Positions 37,641 through 46,763 of a DNA stretch of 64,000 nucleotides are shown one piece after another (the stretch's first letter is position 1; every line of letters starts with the position of its first letter). This DNA is from Microvelia longipes (Eukaryota > Arthropoda > Insecta > Hemiptera > Veliidae), in contig JACMZG010001914.1 of the NCBI GenBank assembly GCA_018340805.1, forward strand, positions 18,359,622 to 18,423,621, in the 5' to 3' direction. The notes below the pieces were generated by a model. It was not told the DNA's origin, ran no database searches, and saw nothing but the letters and a program-made list of their open reading frames with translations. The translations under genes and the position numbers were made by a program.

Positions 37641-38183
37641 ACATTTATCGATCGATGTTTGTATCTTACTAGTTTTTACTCGATAATGTATGACTTCGTA
37701 ATCGTCTATTGACTTCGTAATCTTACACAGACTTATTTTGACACAAAACTTCAATTTGATTAATAAATTGACACAGCTTATTAAGAAAATATATGGCTGC
37801 AATTATTATCCGTACAGCACCATATTTGGCATACTGTCCGCCTAACTGAAACCAGCTGAAGGCTAAATTTTGTTCGAAAAGCAAAGTGAGTTGCGAGGTA
37901 TGGTATCGAAAATCAAAAAACGCTAGAGTCATCAGCATATATTTTTAAGCACGTGTACAAATGTTCATTTCTATGCTACAAAGAGTGACAGAGCAATTTG
38001 GGAAATACAAAAAAATTACGGGTAGCAAGTGTTCTACTTTATGTTGTTCGTTGGGCTTTATCAAACTCTGATAGTTATAGCATTGGTGGTACATTTCATA
38101 CAAATGACCACGGCTAACTTTGCTTCTAATCGCCAAAAGTGGTATCTACTCCAATTAAATGGACTACCAGTAGCTTTAATAAC

Positions 38184-38188
38184 CAAAT
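38184..38188. repeat. Target site duplication of the copia element (left)
   Basis: CAAAT directly precedes the left LTR and recurs directly after the right LTR at 42509..42513. Five base pairs is the usual length for Ty1/copia integration. Confidence 0.93.
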
Positions 38189-38341
38189 TGAAGAAACAAC
38201 AGCAATTTCAAGTTCAAACCCATGTAATATCAACAAGAAAAGTATCACAAAAAATTACAAAAGAAATAATGACATCAAGACAATAATAATTAAGTTGTTG
38301 TCATAGAAACATAAACAAAGGACAAAAATACATTTCCAACA
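38189..38341 (-). repeat. Copia 3' LTR
   Basis: On the minus strand it begins TGTTGGAAATG and ends TGTTTCTTCA, giving the standard TG...CA ends. It is 153 bp and appears identical to the 5' LTR at 42356..42508. An LTR this short is within the range for copia elements but small. Confidence 0.97.
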
Positions 38342-38352
38342 ATCCCCCTTAA
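38342..38352 (-). promoter_or_regulatory. Polypurine tract
   Basis: The minus strand reads TTAAGGGGGAT directly before the 3' LTR. The stop codon of the RNase H segment (TAA) overlaps this tract. It primes plus-strand DNA synthesis in LTR elements. Confidence 0.88.
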
Positions 38353-38978
38353 TTTTGGCCTATAGGAATACAATGTCCTAGACCTAACTCATTAGTAAAT
38401 TTTTGAAATTTTACTTTTCCTAAGGACTTAGTAAAAACATCAGCTATTTGATCTTTAGTGTCTATATACACCAGTTTTACCTCATCCTTTTCTACAAGAT
38501 CTCTTATATAATGACACCTCAAATCAATATGCTTTGACCTTTTTGTTTCTTGATTTCTAGCCACTGATATAGCCGATCGATTGTCCTCGAACACAATAAC
38601 CCTACTGCAATGTATTCGTAGTTCATTACATAGATTTTTTAGGTGAACCCCATCTTGAATAGCAGATGACAAACTCACGTATTTCTGCCACAAGTAGACA
38701 GGCTTACACAGTGTTGCTTCTGAGTTCGCCAATGAAAGGTTTCCCTCTAGCCAATAACAGTATCCTGTAGTGCTTTTCCTATCGTTAGACTCGGCCCATG
38801 ATGCATCTGAACATCCCTTGAGAGGTTCATCGAGACCGGGATGCATCACAGGAGAATGCTTCAACTGCTTTCCATTGGAGTAAATCAGTCCTGTATTTGT
38901 GGTTCCTCTGAGATATCTGAGAACTCTCTTTACAGCTGTATAGTGTTGTTCAGTCGGGTTCTGCTGAAACCTGCTCAA
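38349..38978 (-). pseudogene. Copia polyprotein: RNase H and C-terminus
   Basis: This 209-codon segment carries the end of the copia polyprotein. It would remove RNA from the RNA:DNA hybrid during reverse transcription in the virus-like particle. Visible motifs in order: SRFQQNPTEQHYTAVKRVL at its start, SDASWAESNDRKSTTGY (first acidic residue region), FEDNRSAI, KHIDLRCHYIRD and ADVFTKSL near the end. The stretch around residues 80 to 105, which normally holds the conserved WSSKKQ..VALSSAE-type block, is scrambled (LANSEATLCKPVYLW), suggesting local damage. It is offset by one frame from the RT segment, which stops at 38975, so a one-base indel near 38995 separates them. The stop lies in the purine tract, so the C-terminus itself is intact. 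Confidence 0.92.
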
Positions 38979-40215
38979 GTAATTGACAATAAAACAGGTC
39001 TTGTTCCTCCATAATATAGGTCAGACATCCTATTACAGCTTGGTATGTCTTTAAGCTCTGAGTTCACATTATTCTTTTTACATTCAGGCAAGTCTAACCG
39101 CTGCTCAGCAGGTGTAGGTTTCGGTTTAGAGTCTTTCATTCCAAACTTTTCTAAAACCTTTTCTAAATACTCTGTTTGATCTATCATGAGACTTTCGTTG
39201 CCTTTATCTCGTGTTATTCTCATCCCAAGGAAATACCTTACTTCCCCTATATCTTTCATTTCAAACTCCTCTAGTAATTGCACTTTAACCTCATTAACTT
39301 CTTTCTTATTTCCTACCAGGATCAGATCATCCACATAGTTTACTACGAACACAGGTCCACTCTCTGTGTTCTTTATGAACAAACATTGATCAACCTTTGA
39401 ACACCTAAATCTCAGTTTTAACATATACGCTTTAAACCTCTCTATCCAAACCTTGGGAGCCTGTCTTAACCCATACAGTGCCTTCTCTAGTTTGCATAGC
39501 TTCCCAGCATCAGGAGACCCCTCTGGCACGGTCATAAACACATCTTCAGACAGAGCTCCATTTAAGTAGGCAGCTTTTACATCCATTTGCTGAGCTTCCA
39601 TGTTATCTTTAACAGCTTTACTCAAAACAGCTCTTATAGTGGTCATCCTTGGTACGTGTGCATACAGGTCACCATAGCTTTCTTTAGACTGTTTACAGCC
39701 CCTAGCAACTAGTCTTGCTTTCATCACAGGCTTCCCATCATCTCCAGTCTTAACTTTAAATTTCCATGCAGCATCTATTCTAGGTTGTCCTTCATCTTCT
39801 ACTACAGACCAAGTTTTGTTCTTTACAATATTCTGAGTCTCGGTTTTGATAGCATCTTCCCAGCCTGATTTCATAGCATCAGTAAAACTTATATTTTCAA
39901 ATGTTTCAGCTTCATACATTTCATAATCGTCCATCCATGCTGGTCTCCTTACTTTCCTTTTTTCTCTCTTTCTTCCACTCTCAGCCTCTTGCCTTTTAAT
40001 CTCTTGAGAATCACTGCTATCCAAGTTTTTATTTGAAGATATGCAATCAAAGTCATCACTATCACTCAATGTTTTATCGCTATCACTTGTATCACTATCA
40101 GTCTTACTGTCTGGTTCCTCAAAAGAATCTTCTGTATTTTCATTAGTGTTATTTCTTGGAACCGTCACAGTCACAATATTGTTTGGTTCAAGAAATTTTA
40201 CGTCTCTACTTCTGA
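38975..40215 (-). pseudogene. Copia polyprotein: reverse transcriptase
   Basis: This segment holds the copia-type RT (RVT_2 family), which copies element RNA to DNA. An acidic Ser/Asp-rich linker (first 60 residues) leads to WEDAIKTETQNIVKNKTW, then KARLVARGCKQ, QMDVKAAYLNGALSEDV (first catalytic Asp), KALYGLRQAPKVWIERF and the catalytic box YVDDLILVGN, followed by GEVRYFLGM. These are the standard copia blocks in order. The frame actually opens upstream of 40174 (RSRDVKFLEPNN), which I include. The last 20 residues before the stop (near MSDLYYGGTRP) are degraded relative to the family. The preceding integrase frame is different, so there is a frameshift between about 40215 and 40260. Confidence 0.95.
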
Positions 40216-40259
40216 TAATCTTTTCATTCTTTTCACACTATATCCCTCTGTGGCATAGC

Positions 40260-41381
40260 TCAGGAGTCTACATGGTAGTTCTTGCTTCCAACTTTGGGGA
40301 GTCTGGAGTATGCTCGAATTCCAAATGGTTTCATTTTATCTAAATTTTCTTTTCGGCCAAACCAAAGTTCTGCTGGCAGTTCATCTTCTTTTAAGGCTCT
40401 GGTTGGTCTTCTGTTTATAGCATACACTGCATGATACACAGCCTCTCCCCAGAACTGCTTTCCCATTCCTGATTCTATTATAGAGGCTCTGACAGCATCT
40501 ACAAGGTTCTGTTAAAGCGCTACACCGTTTAACTGAGGTGTGTACCTAACAGTTACATCCAGAAAAACTCCTTTGCTATCACAAAACTCTTTTAGTTCTC
40601 TACTTTCATACTCTTTTCCTCCATCAAGTCGCATTCTTTTTACGCACTTTCTAAAACGATTCTCTCCCCTTAGTATATAACTTTTGACTAACCCACAAGT
40701 TTCATCTTTAGTTCTCATTAAGTGGACCTCAGCAAAATGGGAGTAATCATCTATAAATGTCAATATGTCTCTATAGCCATCGTAGGTTGCAGGTGTTATA
40801 GGTCCACATACATCTGTGTGTACTAATTCAAGAGGTTGTGTAGCTCGGGTTCTGGTATTCTTAAAAGGTTTCCTTGTCATCTTACCTTGTATACAAGCCT
40901 CACAGTCATCTGTCTTCTCGTTACTCCCTGTTACTTTTATCTTTCCTTGATTAATCAACGTATTTACTGACTGTTTGCTAGCGTGTCCGAGATTCTTATG
41001 CCAATCAGTTACCGACATGTCTGCTCTTTTGCTTGTTTTAAACTTGATCTCATACAGTTTTTCTCTTACACCTGTCAGCATGCTTAACCTGTTTTTCTTG
41101 ATTTTAAACCTGATTCCACTGAAAATCACATCAAGTCCTTTCTCAGTAATCTTCTTAACTGAAAGTAGATTTCTCTTCAGATTGTTTACTATCAGGACAC
41201 CATTTATGGTAACATTCTTGTTATATTCCGATCTTAAAAATATATTTCCTATACTCTCAGCTATTAAGCATTCATCATCCTTGGCTACAGATATTTTAAT
41301 TGGCTGCTTTAACTTATAAACATCATGCATCAGACTAATATACTGCCTCCCTATCAGATGGTCAGTTGATCCGGAGTCCAA
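40260..41381 (-). pseudogene. Copia polyprotein: protease and integrase
   Basis: The segment opens with DSGSTDHLIG, the aspartic protease active site. The integrase zinc-binding part follows: WHKNLGHASK (HHC side) and CEACIQGK (CC side). Then comes the catalytic core with LVHTDVCGP (first Asp) and RLDGGKEY (second Asp; most relatives have SDNGGEY). After TPQLNGVA, where the third catalytic residue (Glu) and a basic residue are expected, this copy reads Leu followed by a stop codon (about 40512..40514), so the DDE triad is incomplete. The same frame then continues through SIIESGMGKQFWGEAVYHAV to 40260. Integrase inserts the element DNA; this copy could not supply it as written. Confidence 0.93.
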
Positions 41382-41546
41382 ACCTTATTTCTTCCTCTCT
41401 GACATAATTACAGCTTTCCTGATTAAAATTACTAGAAAGCAGCGATCCTCATTCCCTTCATCTCTCTCCTTCTAATGCTTTTCTCTGATTTCCATACTTT
41501 GTTCACTTTTTGTACTACTGATATATTTCCCCTTAATTCGTGACTT

Positions 41547-41588
41547 ACAATGCCTAGCTATATGATTTTCTAACCCGCAAGAGAAACA
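41547..41588 (-). pseudogene. Copia Gag zinc knuckle (CCHC)
   Basis: The reading CFSCGLENHIARHC fits CX2CX4HX4C exactly, the RNA-binding nucleocapsid knuckle. It is in the frame of the protease/integrase segment, not of the upstream Gag frame, and a stop follows about 25 codons later, before the protease. So there is one frameshift upstream and at least one disruption downstream of it. Confidence 0.9.
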
Positions 41589-41671
41589 TCTAATACCCTT
41601 ACTAGGACCAGCTTGAAAAACAGCTGAGTCTTTATTACTACACTCAACTTTCTTAACCGTTATTGTCTTAT

Positions 41672-42238
41672 TTAATTTCTTAGTTTCTTCGTCGAGTTCT
41701 CTGCTTGACAGTAGTCAGTTGATATCTCCTTCCCCAGCGTTTCTATCGCTGTGATGACGTTTTCGTAACTCTCAGGCATCGTAAGCAAGAGATGACAAAC
41801 TTTGTCCTGTTCCTCTACAGTAGCTCCAGCATTCTTTAACTGTCGAATTAGTTCGTCAAATTTCAAAAAATGTTCCGACACAGATAGCTTATCTGGATCA
41901 TATTTCATTAACAACAGCTTTCTACGTATATAAAGTTGGGAAGTTACTCCTTTTCTCTGATACGTATTAATAAGTGTATCCCACATTTCCTTAGCACTAG
42001 TTTTCTCCTGAACTACCTCCAGAACATCATCATGAATACAAGATATCAAAAGCGCCCTTGCCTTGGCATCCAATTTTTTTTCTTTCTCATTTTTAGCCTC
42101 AATCTGCCCAATGGTATTCGTGAGAGTTTCAGACAGATCCTTAGCGGCAAATACAGTTTCCATTCTGTATTTCCACTGTGAGAAGTTTTTCCCATCAAAT
42201 TGAGTTACTTTGTAATCAACTTTTTCTTCATTAGCCAT
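41672..42238 (-). pseudogene. Copia Gag, N-terminal part
   Basis: The 188-codon frame starts at ATG 42238, about 100 bp inside the primer binding site, and that is the expected start of the polyprotein. It shows the copia-type Gag (UBN2-like) features: FDGKNFSQWKYRME near residue 14, ALLISCIHDDVLEVV near 60, TAKEMWDTL-like AKEMWDTLINTYQ near 80, and LLLTMPESYENV near 145. Gag packages the element RNA. The frame ends in a frameshifted tail (STKKLRN) before the zinc knuckle, which lies in another frame at 41547..41588. Confidence 0.93.
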
Positions 42239-42341
42239 GTTAAAGTAGTTACACTTCTAAACAATGGCACTAGTAAAAAGTAAACAAACACTTACGTATT
42301 TATATCTTCTCATTCACTCATTTAATGTACCTAACTAGTTT

Positions 42342-42355
42342 CTGGGCCCATAACC
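42342..42355 (-). promoter_or_regulatory. Primer binding site, initiator tRNA-Met type
   Basis: The minus strand reads GGTTATGGGCCCAG immediately after the 5' LTR. This is complementary to the conserved anticodon arm of eukaryotic initiator tRNA-Met (CTGGGCCCATAACC). Drosophila copia is known to prime from a cleaved half of this tRNA rather than from its 3' end, and this element evidently uses the same scheme. Confidence 0.92.
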
Positions 42356-42508
42356 TGAAGAAACAACAGCAATTTCAAGTTCAAACCCATGTAATATCAA
42401 CAAGAAAAGTATCACAAAAAATTACAAAAGAAATAATGACATCAAGACAATAATAATTAAGTTGTTGTCATAGAAACATAAACAAAGGACAAAAATACAT
42501 TTCCAACA
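42356..42508 (-). repeat. Copia 5' LTR
   Basis: Identical in length (153 bp) and, by eye, in sequence to 38189..38341. It carries the element promoter by position, but I cannot pick a certain TATA box in so AT-rich a sequence. Confidence 0.97.
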
Positions 42509-42513
42509 CAAAT
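42509..42513. repeat. Target site duplication of the copia element (right)
   Basis: CAAAT, matching 38184..38188. Confidence 0.93.
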
Positions 42514-42689
42514 TATTTAGTAAACCTCATCTTAGCATGGCATACGAATTTCAAAACTATTTTTACGGTAACTTTTAAACTTCATATTGCAGCATGCCGT
42601 TGTTGTTGTTATTGACCTTTTCGGAAATAACTCTTACTTCCAATACAATTTTATTCCAATATCTTATACCTAAACTATATCATGCTATG

Positions 42690-43110
42690 CTTTAATTTGA
42701 AATGGAATCATAATCGTAGAAAAACATAGTTTGGTAATCTAATTGCTATACTAAGAAGACGATTACCAAAAAAATAATTGGTTATTCAAGCTCCTGTTAG
42801 TTGGCTTAGTGGGGGTAAATATCCCTTTTTAGTGATAGCTATATTAGAAGCAAGGTAAGGAGGGGTGATGTATTCTGGTAAAAGTAGTTTTGCATGTCAA
42901 ACGATAGCTCTTTTAAAAATATTCGGGATTTAGTGGTGTTGCGGTATCGATTTGTTCACCAAGTAGTGTAATTTTTTAATAGGTCCATGTTAAGGTATAC
43001 TCCAATTTTGACATTAACGTAGAAAACCCTAGTTTGGCTACTTTATTGTTATGCTAGGAAGAAGACTGCAAAAATTATATCGGTTATTTAAGCTTCTGGC
43101 ATGGGCGTCT
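42690..43110. repeat. Pair of diverged direct repeats, about 310 bp apart
   Basis: The words CGTAGAAAAACATAGTTTGG, GCTATACTAAGAAGA and TTGGTTATTCAAGCT near 42713..42795 recur as CGTAGAAAACCCTAGTTTGG, GTTATGCTAGGAAGA and TCGGTTATTTAAGCT near 43018..43100. A further block (CTTAGTGGGGGTAAAT, 42807..42823) recurs near 44080..44096. Together they mark an old dispersed or duplicated repeat family whose limits I cannot set. Confidence 0.65.
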
Positions 43111-43319
43111 ACATGATTTTTTTCAGGGAGGGTCAAAGCAAGTTCAGTGCTGTGAGTTATCTGCTGTGGGTTTAGTTTTTAGCACTCTTTGACAAAATTC
43201 AGTGATAGGAGTCCAGCAAACCGCAGGAGTGGGGATTTGATAAACTAACTGTTAATGAAGTGACAAAAATTATGCAATATTGTATTTATTACGCTTAAAA
43301 GTATTTTAATCATTTAGAC

Positions 43320-43765
43320 CTTTAGCGAACGAAGCGAAATTCGTTCAATCATAGAGCGAAAGTCTTTCAAACGTATTAAATAAGGGTTTTTATCTACCTA
43401 GCAAGCGAATCAAGCTTCTATTACTAAAAATAATTTTTAATTTCAACAATCTATCAAGCAAAGCATGTCTTTAAACGTATTTTATAATATACTTTAGCAA
43501 TCTTGTGAGTGATGTGAGCCTCTTTTCCGACATTTACGCATATTTTTATAGCAATCTAGCGTGCAAAGTGAGCTCTTTTTATTGTACTCAACATTATATT
43601 TTAGCAATTTTGCAAGCGAAGCTAGCCTCTTCTCGACATTCACGCAAATTTTCAGCAATTTAGCGAGCGAAGAGTGCCTTTATTACTTTTACGAGGAGCC
43701 GAGCTATATCCTCGTTTAATTATTACATTACTTTTCTATCCCATTTAGCCAGCGAAGCGAGCCTG
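43320..43765. repeat. Degenerate repeat with AGCGAGCGAAGCGAGCC motif, about 8 units
   Basis: Variants of TTAGCGAGCGAAGCGAGCC occur near 43322, 43398, 43451, 43493, 43557, 43610, 43661 and 43745. Several are followed by TCTTCTCGACATTCACGCA-like sequence. Spacing is mostly 45 to 64 bp, averaging a little over 50. The core GCGAAGCGAG also occurs in the R1 family (46663..46680, 50383..50402, 50425..50444) and near 63854..63873. Confidence 0.75.
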
Positions 43766-44735
43766 CTGGTAAACTGTATTTTATGTATTCTTTTGACGTG
43801 AGTTCCTGATGCAACGCATTACTAGTTTAATTATATTTCAGATTATTTTTTTTAATTAAGTTATTTTTATAAAAAAATACAGGATATCATATCATATCAA
43901 TATTTATTGCAAATTGATTTTACTAATTAAAATTTACATATTCTTTTTTCAAAGCATCAATGCAAATCAGCATTGAGCTGTGGAAAAAATTCAGGATAAT
44001 AACCATTAAATTTTTACTATTTTGTAGTGCGTCAAGTAAACCCCCTTGCGAATGCCTACGAGTTCTTGGTACTCGACTAAGTGGGGGTAAATAAAATTTT
44101 TTGTTGATAGTTCTTTTAGAAGCAGAGTTAGACGAGGCGATGTATATAATGTGTACCGTCCGGTTTAATGCTCCTAAATTAAAACTCATCTTTGATGCTG
44201 TTGATCTCAGAATATTAGTCTTGTTATTTACATATACCTGTATTTAAATTCGTTTTTCATAAAAATATTTATAAGGAAAGCTGTTGCATTAATGAATTTT
44301 CGATTTAAGGATTGTCAATGTTAATGTTGGTTATAAAAAGCCTTTATTAACTCAAATAAAGAGACGAATCGACATATTAAAACAATTTTTCGTTTAACGG
44401 GTCTTTTATCGGGTCATTATACTACGTGATGATGTCTAGGTGTGTGTGTGTGTTGAACCATATCTCTGTGTGTGTGATTTACTGTTTAAAATAAAAATTA
44501 CTTTTGAAACCACAAGGAAGAAAGAAGGATTGTATCATTTAAATGCTACAGCGCATCCGTGCTATGATTTTATTTTTCTTAGTTATGAAAATTCAACTAG
44601 CTTTCTAAAGCCCTTACGAAGGTACTGGAGATAAATTAAAATTAAAAGTAAATTTGTAAAACTAATATTATGACTAAAATATTTTTAATCCTTATTCTGT
44701 AGTTCGTTGTTTTAATAGCGGCCAGCCTGACGTAA
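43766..44735. other. AT-rich DNA with one block of the 42690 repeat
   Basis: Apart from 44040..44150, which matches part of the repeat at 42800..42930, and a short TG run near 44440, nothing was recognised. Confidence 0.4.
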
Positions 44736-44736
44736 T

Positions 44737-44738
44737 AA

Positions 44739-44798
<60 letters not shown>

Positions 44799-44820
44799 CA
44801 CATATTTGTGTGTGTGTGTA
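44737..44820. repeat. (TA)n(TG)n microsatellite
   Basis: A TA run of about 58 bp, then TATACACATATTTG and a TG run that passes into TATG/TACG units. It directly abuts an R2 copy. Confidence 0.96.
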
Positions 44821-44824
44821 TGTA

Positions 44825-45010
44825 TGTATGTACGTACGAGATTTTTGTGTCCTAGACGTTTCTATGGGACACAATAACTTTCTAATGCTTTATTGGATCG
44901 AAATGAAACTTGGCATAAAAATCAACTTCGCTAATTTTCCGGACCCTATTGTTTACGAAATATTTGTGACGCCATTAACCCACAAAAATGACCCATCAAA
45001 CAATTAAAAA
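44825..45010 (+). mobile_element. R2 repeat copy (best preserved)
   Basis: It begins at the microsatellite edge and contains a hairpin (44845..44874: TTGTGTCCTAGA, loop CGTT, TCTATGGGACACAA with one bulge). Then come ATAACTTTCTAATGC, TCGAAATGAAACTTGG, AAAAATCAACTTCGC, GGACCCTATTGTTTACGAAA and GACGCCATTAACCCAC. The last blocks resemble part of the R1 family (ACAAAAATCAGTCT, TATGACGCCATTAACCC), so R1 and R2 seem related. It is non-coding. Confidence 0.8.
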
Positions 45011-45669
45011 AAAAAATAAATCTGCAGATAGAATTTAGATTGAGCTGCAATTTTTTCACATGTACTACTATGTTTGTTTAACAAAAATACGAAGCTCCAT
45101 TTGATTATCAGTATTAGTTCTGGTTTCATTGATTCACAAATATATGTCAAAAAAGCATTACGTCATTCTTTAAATAATTTTGAAAATTCGCTTATATCGT
45201 GGCAATATGCCACTTATATAACCAGTAATATAAAGAACTGATGTAGAAACAACAACCATGTGGCCGCGAAGCGGCAAACTCTACGAAGGCCTTTTGTTTT
45301 AATGCCTTTGCTCTAGCACAACTGCACAAATTCCACTGATATTGCGATATAGTTTGAGCAGAATCCGTGCACAAACAGTATTAGCTGGGACGAGGGAGGT
45401 CTTATTACTCTATCTAGGCAACCATAACGTAAGTTTTATAACGTTACAATATTTACCTATTACGTCTAATATAGACCAGTAGTAGCTCTACTATTGGACC
45501 CATTTCTATGTCGTTTTTCCTCTTGTACCACATTTCAAATTTTGAGGAGGAAATTTTGTTTTGAAAACATGTTTTAAATGTACACATCAGTGTCAGATGA
45601 ATGTGAAATTTAAACATTTGTCATGCCATTCAACGAATGAATCTTCCAAGTAAAATAAGGTTATATATA

Positions 45670-45670
<1 letters not shown>

Positions 45671-45733
<63 letters not shown>
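45671..45733. repeat. (TA)n microsatellite
   Basis: A pure TA run of about 31 units. Confidence 0.97.
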
Positions 45734-45735
<2 letters not shown>

Positions 45736-46008
45736 CTTCCATTTTCCATCAAGTTTTTATTACTTGCCAGTAATTAGCACAACGTTTGAAATTATTTGGT
45801 GACAATGGACTTTACTATCTTCGGTAGTAGTCGGAAGAACGTATTATAATCCAAGCCATTGTTCACAGTTTCTATTTTTAATCTATTAGTCCAATTTTTA
45901 AATTACGAGTATGATCCATTTTGTTTTCTGATTTTGTTCAATTTGTTGGTTACGCAAAAGGTTATACATATAGAGGTTGAGTAGAGCCATCAGCTAATCG
46001 CCTTTTTA

Positions 46009-46763
46009 CCTTTTCCTTACTTATACCTTAGGCATAATATGGGAAAAGTATTGTATTAGCTAAATCCGAAACCGGGATGACACCGGAATAATCTTTTAAC
46101 ACCGTGTCTGGTCTTTTTAAGACCTCCTGAGTAGTTTTCTCAAACTTGTCTGTCTTTATGTGTGTGTTTGTTATCTTGGTAGCTCCTAGTGTATTTATGC
46201 TAGAGAGTTAAAACATTGTACAAAAATCAGTCTACTGGTGTAGTTGTGATATGCTTCAATAACCCGGAATAATGCCGCAGTAAAATGTCGGTTATTAATA
46301 AATGGAGCAATTAATGTCCGCGTTGATCATTAAACGCGATTATTTTGAGATTTAGCACGCATGTATAAGCCATGTATATGAATAACATATGTGCTAATTT
46401 TCATCTCATTATTAGTATTAGTTTAATTTTTATCAAATGACTTGTATGCGTTTTTTAAAAAATCGGGAAATAATCTCAATTGGATTGAAATTCGATACAA
46501 GTGTATATTTTTATGTAAGAAATAAGTAAACTATGTTTCGTTTCAATGCAACTAGTATATCCTTGGATTTTTATTGAATCATTAAAGTTCAGCAGCATTT
46601 AGTGGGGCCAGTGCCTGGATGGGTAACCAATGAGAATGAAACGGATGTAATTTATTACTGAGGACGAGCGAAGCGAGTCCAAAGAAGTGTTCCAGGATAA
46701 ATTTAACGACTTGATCGTTGTAGAGAGGATGAGCGTTGCGAATCCGATGCGATGAGGAACCTT
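46009..46763 (+). mobile_element. R1 repeat, full-length copy D
   Basis: Order of landmarks: CCTTTTCCTTACTTATACC at the start, CCGAAACCGGGATGACACC, GACCTCCTGAGTAGTTTT, TTGTCTGTC plus a TGTG stretch, TCCTAGTGTATTTATGCTAG, TTTAGCACGCATG, CAAATGACTTGTATGCG, CAATTGGATTGAAATTC, the 5S-like segment (46584..46629), GAGGACGAGCGAAGCGAGTC and an end near GATGAGGAACCTT. It gives the family length of about 755 bp. Its ends lack obvious long inverted repeats, and no target duplication is certain. Confidence 0.88.
46584..46629 (+). promoter_or_regulatory. 5S rRNA internal-promoter-like segment (R1 copy D)
   Basis: AAAGTTCAGCAGCATTTAGT, then GGGGCCAGTGCCTGGATGGG and TAACC. Spacing and sequence follow box A, intermediate element and box C of 5S rRNA genes. 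About 130 bp of R1 sequence lies downstream of it and about 575 bp upstream. Confidence 0.72.

Larger units (their letters stand above)
38189..42508 (-). mobile_element. Ty1/copia LTR retrotransposon, complete ends, broken coding
   Basis: This 4,320-bp element is bounded by two 153-bp direct repeats that look identical base for base, flanked by a CAAAT duplication. Read on the minus strand the order is LTR, primer binding site, Gag with a CCHC knuckle, protease, integrase, reverse transcriptase, RNase H, purine tract, LTR. Integrase before RT identifies Ty1/copia rather than Ty3. The coding part moves between reading frames at several points and has at least one in-frame stop, so the copy cannot make the full polyprotein as written. 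Identical LTRs imply a recent insertion. Confidence 0.97.

Noticed and set aside
40975..41319. Plus-strand frames within the copia and LINE elements (also 40041..40343, 41936..42181, 59887..60147, 61317..61565)
   Set aside because: They are antisense shadows of the retrotransposon proteins on the minus strand.
46584..46629. A genuine 5S rRNA gene
   Set aside because: Only the internal promoter region is similar. The 5' and 3' strands of helix I are absent and all copies lie inside the R1 repeat.
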